Origin: SIG565 sp045647785
GTDB lineage: Bacteria; Bacillota; Clostridia; Oscillospirales; Acutalibacteraceae
Assembly: GCA_045647785.1 (NCBI GenBank)
Contig: JAZRMU010000041.1
Coordinates: forward strand, 1-13,500
DNA: 13,500 bases
Reading direction: 5' to 3'
Shown one piece after another: positions 1 through 7,019 of the stretch (within the stretch, counting starts at the first letter, position 1; each line of letters begins with the position of its first letter). The notes below the pieces were generated by a model, which did no database searches, was not told where the DNA came from, and saw only the letters and a list, made by a program, of their open reading frames with translations. Both the position numbers and the translations under genes were made by a program.

Positions 1-157
1 CTCACAGTGATATTTTTGATAAATCAAAAGTGATATTAAAACCTTGCGGTTTCAGTGATATTTTATTAGCCCTTAAACTGCCGAAGGCAATATCACTTGG
101 ACGGAGTCCAAATATAACTGCGTAGCAATATACCTCGCGTGAAGCGCGAATAAAACT
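1..157. repeat. Array of about six miniature palindromes joined by GTGATAT-like linkers
   Basis: Non-coding stretch downstream of the DUF1846 gene, reaching the window edge. It holds small palindromes with unrelated sequences at 14-29 (ttttgat/atcaaaa), 39-52 (aaacc/ggttt), 79-89 (tgcc/ggca), 97-111 (ttggac/gtccaa), 119-127 (tgc/gca) and 135-149 (tcgcg/cgcga). Copies of agtgatat lie between or beside the first ones (6-13, 29-36, 54-61). The opposite orientation, atatcact or atataact, appears at 90-97 and 112-119, so linker polarity flips around position 70. The stems differ in sequence while the linker is conserved, which argues against simple duplication. No ORF is credible here. Function is unknown, and the array may continue beyond the window. 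Confidence 0.6.
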
Positions 158-185
158 AGCCAAGTGTCCTTAAGAACACTTGGCT
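151..185 (-). terminator. Intrinsic terminator after the DUF1846 gene
   Basis: Arms at 158-169 and 174-185 form a 12-bp stem with one G-U pair and a TTAA loop. On the minus strand the stem is followed by AGTTTTATT. It lies 18 nt past the stop codon at 204. The T-run is short and offset by two bases, so efficiency may be moderate. Confidence 0.75.
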
Positions 186-203
186 AAAGTTGCGGTGTTT
201 ATT

Positions 204-1691
204 TTATCTTGCGTGATATAGCTTCTTTGTTTCGTGTATTGGCTCACTGGTAAGGTTAAGACCTAACTTGCGAAGCGCGTGCTCGTCAGCCGCGGCGAGA
301 ATAACGGTTGAGTGCATCTCACAGCCGTGCAGCTTATGCAGCTGCTCAAGGGCTAATTTAGCAACGTCGTCAGTAGCGGCGCAAATTGAAAGCGCAATTA
401 AAATCTCATCAATATGCAACCTTGGGTTGTGGTTGCCCATATACTCGGTTTTAAGCTTCTGCACAGGCTCAATAATAACGGGTGAAATCAAATTTATTGC
501 ATCAGGTATACCCGCAAGCTCCTTAAGTGCATTAAGAAGTGCCGAGGAGCAAGCACCAAGCAGCGAGGAGGTTTTACCTGTGATAATTTTTCCGTTTTCA
601 AGCTCAATAGCAACTGCAGGACCGCCCGTAGCCTCCGACTTATCGAGTGCCGCCTTTACAGATACGCGGTCGTCGGTAGTAACTCCAACCTTTTGCATTA
701 TAAGCTCAAGAACCCGCACCTGTGGGTTATGACTTGCATCCAGCTTCGCCGACACAAGCGTTTTATAATAGCGGCGGATTATCTCCTGCCTTGCGGCAGC
801 GCATACCGCCTCATCATCGAAAATAGCATGTCCCGCCATATTAACGCCCATATCGGTCGGGCTCTTATAGGGGCTTTCACCCATAATTTTACCCATCATA
901 GCATTAAGCACGGGGAAAATTTCAATATCGCGGTTATAATTTACGGTGGTTTCGCCGTATGCCTCCAAATGGAAGGGGTCAATCATATTAACATCGCTCA
1001 AGTCTGCGGTTGCAGCCTCGTAGGCAAGGTTTACGGGGTGTGCTAGCGGCAAATTCCAAATCGGGAAGGTTTCAAATTTAGCATAGCCCGATTTAATACC
1101 CCTTAAATTATCGTGATACATTTGCGACAGGCAAACTGCCATCTTTCCGCTTCCGGGACCAGGGGCTGTAACAATCACAAGGGAACGCTCGGTTTCAACA
1201 TAGTCATTTTTTCCAAAGCCCTCTTCACTTACGATATGGGGAATATCTGAAGGATAGTTCTCAATAGTGAAATGTCTATAAACCTTAATTCCGAGTGTTT
1301 TAAGGCGATTTTCAAATTTGAGCACCGAGGAATGCTCGCTAAAACAGGTGATAACAACACTACCAACATAAAGTCCGATAGCTCTGAAGGCATCGATTAA
1401 ACGAAGCACATCCTGATCGTACCCAATGCCAAGGTCGCCTCGCTTTTTGTTGGTTTCAATAGCTAATGCATTTATTACAATAACAATTTCTGCCTGCTCT
1501 TTAAGCTTTAGGAGCATTTTCACCTTACTGTCAGGCGAAAATCCGGGTAGCACGCGAGATGCGTGAAAATCATCAAAAAGCTTGCCGCCAAACTCGAGAT
1601 AAAGCTTGCCACCAAACATTTTAATGCGCTCCTTAATCTTTTCTGATTGCAGCGCTATATACTTTTCGTTATCAAAACCTGTTCTTGCCAT
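204..1691 (-). CDS. DUF1846 (UPF0371) family protein, function unknown
   Basis: A 495-residue protein matching the DUF1846/UPF0371 family, a soluble conserved family of about 500 residues common in Firmicutes. No reaction is firmly assigned as far as I know. Recognisable family features are the N-terminal start around GFDNEKYIALQSEKI (residues 5-19), a P-loop-like glycine-rich GPGSGK at 178-183 followed by a CLSQMYHD segment, and a FETFPIWNLPLAHPVN stretch near 206-221. No signal peptide or membrane segment is visible. The ATG at 1691 is preceded by GAGGG about 5 nt upstream. The gene stands alone: it has its own promoter, follows the terminator of the M23 gene, and ends at its own terminator. 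The P-loop-like motif suggests nucleotide or phosphate binding, but this is inference. Family assignment is confident and function is not. Confidence 0.9.
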   Translation of the reverse strand: MARTGFDNEKYIALQSEKIKERIKMFGGKLYLEFGGKLFDDFHASRVLPGFSPDSKVKMLLKLKEQAEIVIVINALAIETNKKRGDLGIGYDQDVLRLIDAFRAIGLYVGSVVITCFSEHSSVLKFENRLKTLGIKVYRHFTIENYPSDIPHIVSEEGFGKNDYVETERSLVIVTAPGPGSGKMAVCLSQMYHDNLRGIKSGYAKFETFPIWNLPLAHPVNLAYEAATADLSDVNMIDPFHLEAYGETTVNYNRDIEIFPVLNAMMGKIMGESPYKSPTDMGVNMAGHAIFDDEAVCAAARQEIIRRYYKTLVSAKLDASHNPQVRVLELIMQKVGVTTDDRVSVKAALDKSEATGGPAVAIELENGKIITGKTSSLLGACSSALLNALKELAGIPDAINLISPVIIEPVQKLKTEYMGNHNPRLHIDEILIALSICAATDDVAKLALEQLHKLHGCEMHSTVILAAADEHALRKLGLNLTSEPIHETKKLYHAR

Positions 1692-1723
1692 AATTTCCCT
1701 CGCAAAAAAATACTAACAAGATT

Positions 1724-1752
1724 ATTATACCTTTTTAGCGCTTCAGTTGCAA
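1724..1752 (-). promoter_or_regulatory. Sigma-A-type promoter of the DUF1846 gene
   Basis: On the minus strand, -35 TTGCAA (1752-1747), a 17-bp spacer and a perfect -10 TATAAT (1729-1724), about 32 nt ahead of the ATG at 1691. It shares its -35 hexamer TTGCAA with the M23 gene promoter. It lies just past the preceding terminator, as expected for an independent unit. Confidence 0.75.
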
Positions 1753-1762
1753 GTGTTAAAAT

Positions 1763-1797
1763 AAAAAAACAGCCTTTCTTTTTTAAGAAAAGCTGTT
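1763..1797 (-). terminator. Intrinsic terminator after the M23 peptidase gene
   Basis: Arms at 1768-1780 and 1785-1797 give a 13-bp stem with one G-U pair and an AAAA loop. On the minus strand a run of seven Ts follows, counting the two that close the stem. It begins 5 nt past the stop codon at 1803, so the M23 gene is a single-gene transcript. Confidence 0.88.
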
Positions 1798-1802
1798 AAT
1801 CT

Positions 1803-3008
1803 TTATTTTGCAATATAGTTTAAACCGTTAACGCAAACACCGTTAATCATAACCTCAAAATGCAGGTGGTTACCTGTTGACTGACCGGTGGTTCCAACAA
1901 GAGCTATTGTTTCACCCTTTGTTACCTTTTGACCAACCTTAACAAGATTCTGCGAATTATGTGCATAGCGGGTTTTCATACCATTGCCGTGGTCGATAGT
2001 TACCACATTACCATAGCCACCATTATTATAGCAGGACTGAATAACTACACCGTCCTCGGCTGCATATATCGGTGTTCCGCGGGGAGCTGCAAAGTCAACC
2101 GCCTTGTGGGGCTTTGAACGGCCGCTGGTTTCACCAAAATAACTTGAAATGAAGCTATAGCTTGCGAGCGGCATAAGAAGTGTTCCGTCGTTCGAGCCAT
2201 AAGTGGGGGCAGTACCGATAGTTACAACCTGATTTACAGGTGCTGTTACAACAACATCCTCCAGCGACTCGCGGGAGACCTCAACACCGTTTAAATAAAC
2301 TACGCTGTCTACCTTATGCTTAAGACCGTTGCTGCCCTTGGTAGTAACAGTATAATAACCAACACTGTACTGCGAGGTGCGCTTGGTTATGGTAGAATAG
2401 GAAAGCTTAATATCGGTCGTTTCCTTAACAGTTGTTTTAACCGAAAGGCTTTCTACCTTTTCTGAAATTTTATCCCCTGCTGTATAGCTGTCTACGGGGT
2501 AGTAGGTTGAGAGCAGCTTTACATCATCTATAAATTCTGATGAGCACTCATAAGTGCCAACATTGTAGCTTGAAAGCTTTTTATCGAGCACCGACTGAAT
2601 ATCGGCAGCATTCTCTGCAGCGGCAACAATTTCACCGTTCACAGTAAGTACAGAGCTATTTTTAAGAGCACTCGTGCCCTCTAAAATACCGTTTGCAATA
2701 TGTTCTATAGTTGATGTGCGCTTCTTAAGCGAAAGGGTTGGGATAAGCTTAGGCTCGCTTAAATACTGCGCGCCGTTTTCCACAGATATGTTGCTGGCTG
2801 CCAAATTTTTAGCCGCAGCATATTCCTCGGCATTTTCTACCTGACCGATAACTGCACCCTCATAGCTTACCTTATATGCAATGGTTGCACCGGAGGCTAA
2901 AAGGCTTACACAAATAACTGCCGCCGATAACACGGCAAAGCATATTAACTTTACAAGGTTTGGGTTATTTTTAACTTTTGAAACAATGTTAAAAACCTTT
3001 TCCTTCAT
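1803..3008 (-). CDS. Membrane-anchored M23 metallopeptidase with G5 domain (cell-wall hydrolase)
   Basis: Predicted peptidoglycan endopeptidase of 401 residues. Residues 1-18 are basic, followed by one hydrophobic segment at about 19-45 (LICFAVLSAAVICVSLLASG and onward), which suggests an uncleaved anchor or signal with the rest outside the cell. A linker region follows, then a G5 domain at about 190-266, then a C-terminal M23 (LytM/lysostaphin-type) domain from about 285 to the end. The zinc and catalytic signature is complete: H301 and D305 (HKAVD), H350 (YAH), and H381 and H383 in HLHFE, with GTTGQSTGN just before. ATG at 3008 is preferred because GGAGG sits 10 nt upstream; an extension to 3119 would run back through the promoter. 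The gene has its own promoter and terminator. The upstream region carries WalR-like half-sites, which fits a hydrolase controlled by wall status. The role is inferred from domains; the exact bond cut cannot be read from the sequence. Confidence 0.93.
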   Translation of the reverse strand: MKEKVFNIVSKVKNNPNLVKLICFAVLSAAVICVSLLASGATIAYKVSYEGAVIGQVENAEEYAAAKNLAASNISVENGAQYLSEPKLIPTLSLKKRTSTIEHIANGILEGTSALKNSSVLTVNGEIVAAAENAADIQSVLDKKLSSYNVGTYECSSEFIDDVKLLSTYYPVDSYTAGDKISEKVESLSVKTTVKETTDIKLSYSTITKRTSQYSVGYYTVTTKGSNGLKHKVDSVVYLNGVEVSRESLEDVVVTAPVNQVVTIGTAPTYGSNDGTLLMPLASYSFISSYFGETSGRSKPHKAVDFAAPRGTPIYAAEDGVVIQSCYNNGGYGNVVTIDHGNGMKTRYAHNSQNLVKVGQKVTKGETIALVGTTGQSTGNHLHFEVMINGVCVNGLNYIAK

Positions 3009-3018
3009 AAATTTACTT

Positions 3019-3023
3019 CCTCC
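3019..3023 (-). promoter_or_regulatory. Ribosome binding site GGAGG fixing the M23 gene start
   Basis: GGAGG on the minus strand ends 10 nt before ATG 3008. It selects the 401-residue form over a longer in-frame reading that begins at 3119 inside the upstream regulatory region. Confidence 0.85.
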
Positions 3024-3029
3024 AAAAAA

Positions 3030-3053
3030 GTTACAGCTTTGTAACAAATTACA
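3030..3053 (-). promoter_or_regulatory. Candidate WalR-type operator in the M23 gene leader
   Basis: On the minus strand TGTAAT (3053-3048), one base, then TGTTAC-AAAGC-TGTAAC (3046-3030). The last pair fits the published WalR (YycF) consensus TGTWAH-N5-TGTWAH exactly. A degenerate second pair, TGTTAC-N5-TGCAAC, lies on the plus strand at 3072-3088 across the -35 box. The perfect site sits just downstream of the expected start of transcription, a position that would favour repression. The same bases also read as an inverted repeat GTTACA-AAGC-TGTAAC, so another regulator or a small hairpin is possible. Binding is inferred. Confidence 0.5.
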
Positions 3054-3059
3054 GTCATT

Positions 3060-3087
3060 ATTATACCACATTGTTACCGTTTTGCAA
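3060..3087 (-). promoter_or_regulatory. Sigma-A-type promoter of the M23 peptidase gene
   Basis: On the minus strand, -35 TTGCAA (3087-3082), a 16-bp spacer and -10 TATAAT (3065-3060). TGG directly precedes the -10, giving an extended -10 element. The expected start near 3053 leaves a leader of roughly 45 nt. Confidence 0.8.
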
Positions 3088-3117
3088 CCTTTTGGGGTGT
3101 TTTTTGGGTAAATGCAC

Positions 3118-3162
3118 AAAAATTATGCAGTATGCTTTGTGAAAAATAGCATACTGCATAAT
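3118..3162 (-). terminator. Intrinsic terminator after polC
   Basis: Perfect 15-bp stem (arms 3122-3136 and 3148-3162), an 11-nt loop and a T-run on the minus strand. It lies 48 nt past the polC stop at 3211. It marks the end of the large housekeeping cluster and separates it from the M23 gene. Confidence 0.88.
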
Positions 3163-3210
3163 CGATTTGTTGCAAATTGTTATTTTATTCCTTGAATGTT
3201 AAAATAGGGC

Positions 3211-6200
3211 TTAAAACATTGAAATCTGATTACTGTCGGGCAGGTCTCCAAAGGCTCCGAGAGCATCCAATTCGGCAACAACCGTCTTTGATGCGCCTGA
3301 AATACTCTGGAATTCTTCCTTTGATATAAAATCTCCGCCCTGTGCCGCCTCGTAAAGCGACCAAGCAGCACGCTCACCAACTCCCGAAAGTGCACCAAAG
3401 GGAAGGCGCATCTTTCCGTTTTCGGGAACATATTTTACCGCGTGCGACTGCTTAATGTCAATAGGTAGAATTTCAATGCCACGCTCAAGCATCTCGTTGA
3501 AAATTAACATATTGTTAAATACATCTGTTTCCTTTTTGCTCGCTTCCCTACCCTTTGCCTTAACCATATCCATATATGCCTTTACACCCTCCTTGCCCTT
3601 CATAAGAACCGGAACATCAACATCCTCGGGGCGGGCGGTGAAATATGCACAGTAGAACTCAAGCGGGCGGTAAACCTTATACCAAGCGAGGCGCAGCGCC
3701 GCAATTACATACGCAGCAGCGTGGGCTTTGGGGAACATATACTTAATTTTATAGCAGCTCTTGATATACCATTCGGGTACACCGACAGCCCTCATATCGT
3801 CCTCCATTTTGCCCCAGTCCTCGGGAGAAACCTTGCCTTTGGCAACAAGACCCTTACGAACAGTTTCGGTAATTTTGAAGGCTCTGCCCTCCTCCATTCC
3901 TTGCTGAATTAGGTACACCATGATATTATCACGAGTACCAATAACCTCGGAAATGGTGCAGGTGCCGTTGTCGATTAGGTCTTTAGCGTTACCAAGCCAA
4001 ACATCGGTACCGTGCGAAAGACCCGAAATCTGCAGAAGGTCGGAAAAGTTTTTGGGTTGACAGTCGATAAGCATTTCGCGCACAAACTTTGTACCCATTT
4101 CAGGCAGACAGAATGTACCTGTTTGCGAATCTATCGCATCGGCAGTAACACCGAGCGCAGCGGGAGAAACGAAAAGACTATAGACCTTTTCATCGCTCAT
4201 CGATACCTCGCTCACGGGGAATCGCGAATACTCCTCAAGATACTTATAGATTGTGGGAACAACATGTCCCAGCTCATCAAGTTTTAATATGGTATCGTGA
4301 ATAGAATGGAAATCGAAGTGTGTTGTAACAACATCGGAATTAACATCATCTGCGGGATGCTGAACGGGACAGAAATCATAGATTTCCTTATCGCGCGGCA
4401 CCACAATCATACCCGCGGGGTGCTGACCCGTTGTTGCCTTGATTTTAGCGCCCTCAACCATACTTGCAAGTCTGCCAAGCTCGGCATTGGATAGCACAAT
4501 ACCCTTCTTTTCTGCATACGCCTTGGCATAACCGAAGGCGGTTTTCTCGGCTATTGTAGAAATTGTGCCTGCCTTGAAAACATTTTCACTGCCGAACAGA
4601 GTTTCGGTGTATTTTTGCACCTCGGTCTGAAATTCATCGGAGAAGTTAAGGTCGATATCAGGCACCTTATCACCCTTGAAGCCGAGGAAGGTTTCAAACG
4701 GGATATTATGTCCGTCTCTTTTATAGGGTGTGCCGCATTCGGGACAGTTTTTCTCGGGCAAATCGAAGCCCGAGCCAACCTCGCCCTTTAAGAAAAACTC
4801 ATTTTTACGACACTTGGGGCAATAGTAGTGGGGGGGCAGAGGATTAACCTCTGATATGCCCGCCATAGTAGCCGCAAAGGATGAGCCAACCGAGCCTCGC
4901 GAGCCCACAAGATAACCGTTATCCTCGCTATACTTAACCAGCTTTTGCGCCGACATATACATTATAGAGAAGCCATTGTTGATAATGGAGTTAAGCTCCT
5001 TTTCAAGGCGCTTAACTACTACATCGGGTATTTTACCTCCGAAGCCGTAGGTATTCATTGCGCGTTCCCAACAAATTTTCTGCAGCTCCTCATCCGAGCC
5101 CTCAATAACGGGCGGATAGTTGCCCTCGGGCACCGGGATAACATCATCGCTTATCATATCGGCGATTTTATGCGGATTATCAATAACAAACTCTTTGGCA
5201 CGCTCGCCAAAATAGTCGAAATCAGCAAGCATTTCTTCGGTCGTTTTAAGGTGAAGCGGGGCTTGCATATCGAAATCGGAATAATCCTGTGCTGCCTGCA
5301 AAATTTTGCGGATGATTACATCCTCCTTGCGGGCAAAGTGCACATCCCCCGTTGCCACAACGGGAAGTCCGAGCTCATCTGCAATCTCAACAACCTTGCG
5401 GTTGAAGTTTTTAATAACCTCAAGGCTGGTAACATTTTTAAGCGGATTTTCTTGAACATTGCCCTTGCGGTCGGTTATAACCTCTTTGGACTTTCGCAAC
5501 ATAAACTCATTGTTGCCGAGCGGCTGAATTTCAAGATAATCGTAATACTTGGCAATTCGCAGCAGCTCCTCGCGCGGTGCGTCGGCGATAATTGCCTTAT
5601 ATAATTCACCCTGTTCACATGCGGAACCTATAATTAGTCCCTCTCGGTGCTCATCAATCACGCTTTTTAGCGACACGGGTCGCTTATAGAAATTATTAAG
5701 ATGCGCATTTGATACAATCTTATAAAGGTTTTTAAGACCTGCCAAATTCTTCACAAGCATTATCATATGGTAGCGCGGAAGCTTTTTAAGGTCCTTTTCC
5801 ACCGTATCATCGGCAAAATATGCCTCAACGCCGTATATCAGTTTGAAATCCTTACCCGACTTCTTAACCGATTTTGCAGCAGCGGCAGCCTCGGGGAATG
5901 CTTGAACAACACCGTGGTCGGTAATGGCGACCGCCTTGTGCCCGTATGAAGCAGCAAGATTTATCATATCGGTAGCACTCGACACGGCATCCTTTGCAGA
6001 CATATTGGTATGCAGGTGCAGCTCAATACGCTTTTCACCGTCGTAATTGTCGGTTTCGGTATATTTTTTAACCGAGGCTAAAGCATTTACCTTTACAATG
6101 AAATCTTTAGACCAATCATCGTAGGCATAATCGCCATTGACAACAACCCAAACACCATTTTTGAGAGGCTTTATGGAAGCTTTTTGCTCGGCATCAACAA

Positions 6201-6999
6201 ACATATTGGCACTAAAGGAATTGGTGCCGTCGGAAAATGCGAATTTTACAATCACCATAGGCTTGCCGCGCTTTGAAACTATATCCTTAGTTTCAAGTCC
6301 GAAAACCTGACCAAAGGCGGCAATTTTCACAATGCCCTGCGGGTTATCGGGCGGCATAATATCCTGAAGTCTCTTTATTTTGGTATCAATTCTTCTGCCA
6401 TAGAAAAGCTTGGCTGTTTCGAGATAAACCGGCAGACCGTCTTTAGGCGGAGCACTCAAAATCTCCTCTAAATATTTTTCCTCATCGCTTTTTTCGCGCG
6501 GCTTCGCCTCCACCCTTGGCATCTCTGCACTATCGAGCACACCGGAAAACTCTATATTAACCGACTCGCCACAGATATCCTCAAGCGATTTTTTAAATGC
6601 TGCCTCAAAGCCTGCCGCCTTAATTGCCGATAATCCCCCGTATTTTAGTTCGATTTTCAGCATATCGTCGCACAAATCATACTCGGCACCGTTGAAATAG
6701 CCGCCCAAAATAGCGTTTTTGGTGATAATACGGCTAATGGCATCGCGGCAGATATCCAGAGAAAGCTCGCTTACCCTTGCCTTTATCTCTATTTTAACCT
6801 CCGACACCGAAAGTGCTTTTGCGGTGGACAGCTCGGCTGTCTTTAAATCATTTTCATTTATGTAATTATTGCTTTCGAGTGTGATTTTCACAGTTCGGGT
6901 AGCATCATCAACGCTGCAGCACAACACATTGAGGCTGCCGATATCGGCACCGACACCCGAGGGCAGTGCACCGCCCATTATATCTATAAACCTTGGCAT
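3211..6999 (-). CDS. polC: PolC-type DNA polymerase III alpha subunit, lacking the inserted exonuclease domain
   Basis: Replicative DNA polymerase of Gram-positive bacteria, 1262 residues against 1437 in B. subtilis. Visible parts in order: N-terminal region (1 to about 215), OB-fold (about 218-312), PHP domain (about 325-560), and the polymerase core. A Cys4 zinc site (C727, C730, C752, C755) precedes the palm motif PDIDLNFS with catalytic D781 and D783; D908 in LKLDELGH is the third likely acidic residue. The clamp-binding tail QISMF ends the protein. In usual PolC a DnaQ-like 3'-5' exonuclease of about 175 residues interrupts PHP. Here GVEAYF (391-396) is followed within about 15 residues by YHMIMLVKN (410-418), so the exonuclease is absent while the PHP halves join in frame. 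PHP ligands look intact (H328, H330, D361, H362, E392, H411, C461, D552, H554). ATG 6999 follows ispG by 20 nt; the nearest SD-like GGAG is 14 nt upstream, unusually far. It is the last gene before a terminator. Confidence 0.95.
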   Translation of the reverse strand: MPRFIDIMGGALPSGVGADIGSLNVLCCSVDDATRTVKITLESNNYINENDLKTAELSTAKALSVSEVKIEIKARVSELSLDICRDAISRIITKNAILGGYFNGAEYDLCDDMLKIELKYGGLSAIKAAGFEAAFKKSLEDICGESVNIEFSGVLDSAEMPRVEAKPREKSDEEKYLEEILSAPPKDGLPVYLETAKLFYGRRIDTKIKRLQDIMPPDNPQGIVKIAAFGQVFGLETKDIVSKRGKPMVIVKFAFSDGTNSFSANMFVDAEQKASIKPLKNGVWVVVNGDYAYDDWSKDFIVKVNALASVKKYTETDNYDGEKRIELHLHTNMSAKDAVSSATDMINLAASYGHKAVAITDHGVVQAFPEAAAAAKSVKKSGKDFKLIYGVEAYFADDTVEKDLKKLPRYHMIMLVKNLAGLKNLYKIVSNAHLNNFYKRPVSLKSVIDEHREGLIIGSACEQGELYKAIIADAPREELLRIAKYYDYLEIQPLGNNEFMLRKSKEVITDRKGNVQENPLKNVTSLEVIKNFNRKVVEIADELGLPVVATGDVHFARKEDVIIRKILQAAQDYSDFDMQAPLHLKTTEEMLADFDYFGERAKEFVIDNPHKIADMISDDVIPVPEGNYPPVIEGSDEELQKICWERAMNTYGFGGKIPDVVVKRLEKELNSIINNGFSIMYMSAQKLVKYSEDNGYLVGSRGSVGSSFAATMAGISEVNPLPPHYYCPKCRKNEFFLKGEVGSGFDLPEKNCPECGTPYKRDGHNIPFETFLGFKGDKVPDIDLNFSDEFQTEVQKYTETLFGSENVFKAGTISTIAEKTAFGYAKAYAEKKGIVLSNAELGRLASMVEGAKIKATTGQHPAGMIVVPRDKEIYDFCPVQHPADDVNSDVVTTHFDFHSIHDTILKLDELGHVVPTIYKYLEEYSRFPVSEVSMSDEKVYSLFVSPAALGVTADAIDSQTGTFCLPEMGTKFVREMLIDCQPKNFSDLLQISGLSHGTDVWLGNAKDLIDNGTCTISEVIGTRDNIMVYLIQQGMEEGRAFKITETVRKGLVAKGKVSPEDWGKMEDDMRAVGVPEWYIKSCYKIKYMFPKAHAAAYVIAALRLAWYKVYRPLEFYCAYFTARPEDVDVPVLMKGKEGVKAYMDMVKAKGREASKKETDVFNNMLIFNEMLERGIEILPIDIKQSHAVKYVPENGKMRLPFGALSGVGERAAWSLYEAAQGGDFISKEEFQSISGASKTVVAELDALGAFGDLPDSNQISMF

Positions 7000-7019
7000 A
7001 GTTTATTTTTCAACTCCGA

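Noticed and set aside
1..157. CRISPR array
   Set aside because: The recurring unit is only 7-9 nt, the intervals are 15-30 nt and themselves palindromic, and no cas gene is near.
3030..3045. Inverted repeat GTTACA-AAGC-TGTAAC as an intrinsic terminator or attenuator hairpin
   Set aside because: The stem is only 6 bp with two G-C pairs, too weak to terminate. The direct-repeat operator reading explains the additional half-sites better, though a palindromic operator is not excluded.
3009..3119. 37-residue N-terminal extension of the M23 protein from 3119
   Set aside because: It would run through the -35 and -10 boxes and the operator-like repeats. ATG 3008 has GGAGG at good spacing and begins a normal basic-hydrophobic anchor.
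4945..5604. 219-codon open frame on the plus strand
   Set aside because: It lies wholly inside polC on the opposite strand, has no ribosome site or recognisable domain, and polC is certain. The other plus-strand frames in the window are the same kind of shadow.
5769..5820. Frameshift or pseudogene explaining the short PolC
   Set aside because: The frame is continuous through the junction, the PHP halves join with their conserved residues on both sides, and the remaining 850 residues including the catalytic and clamp-binding motifs are intact.
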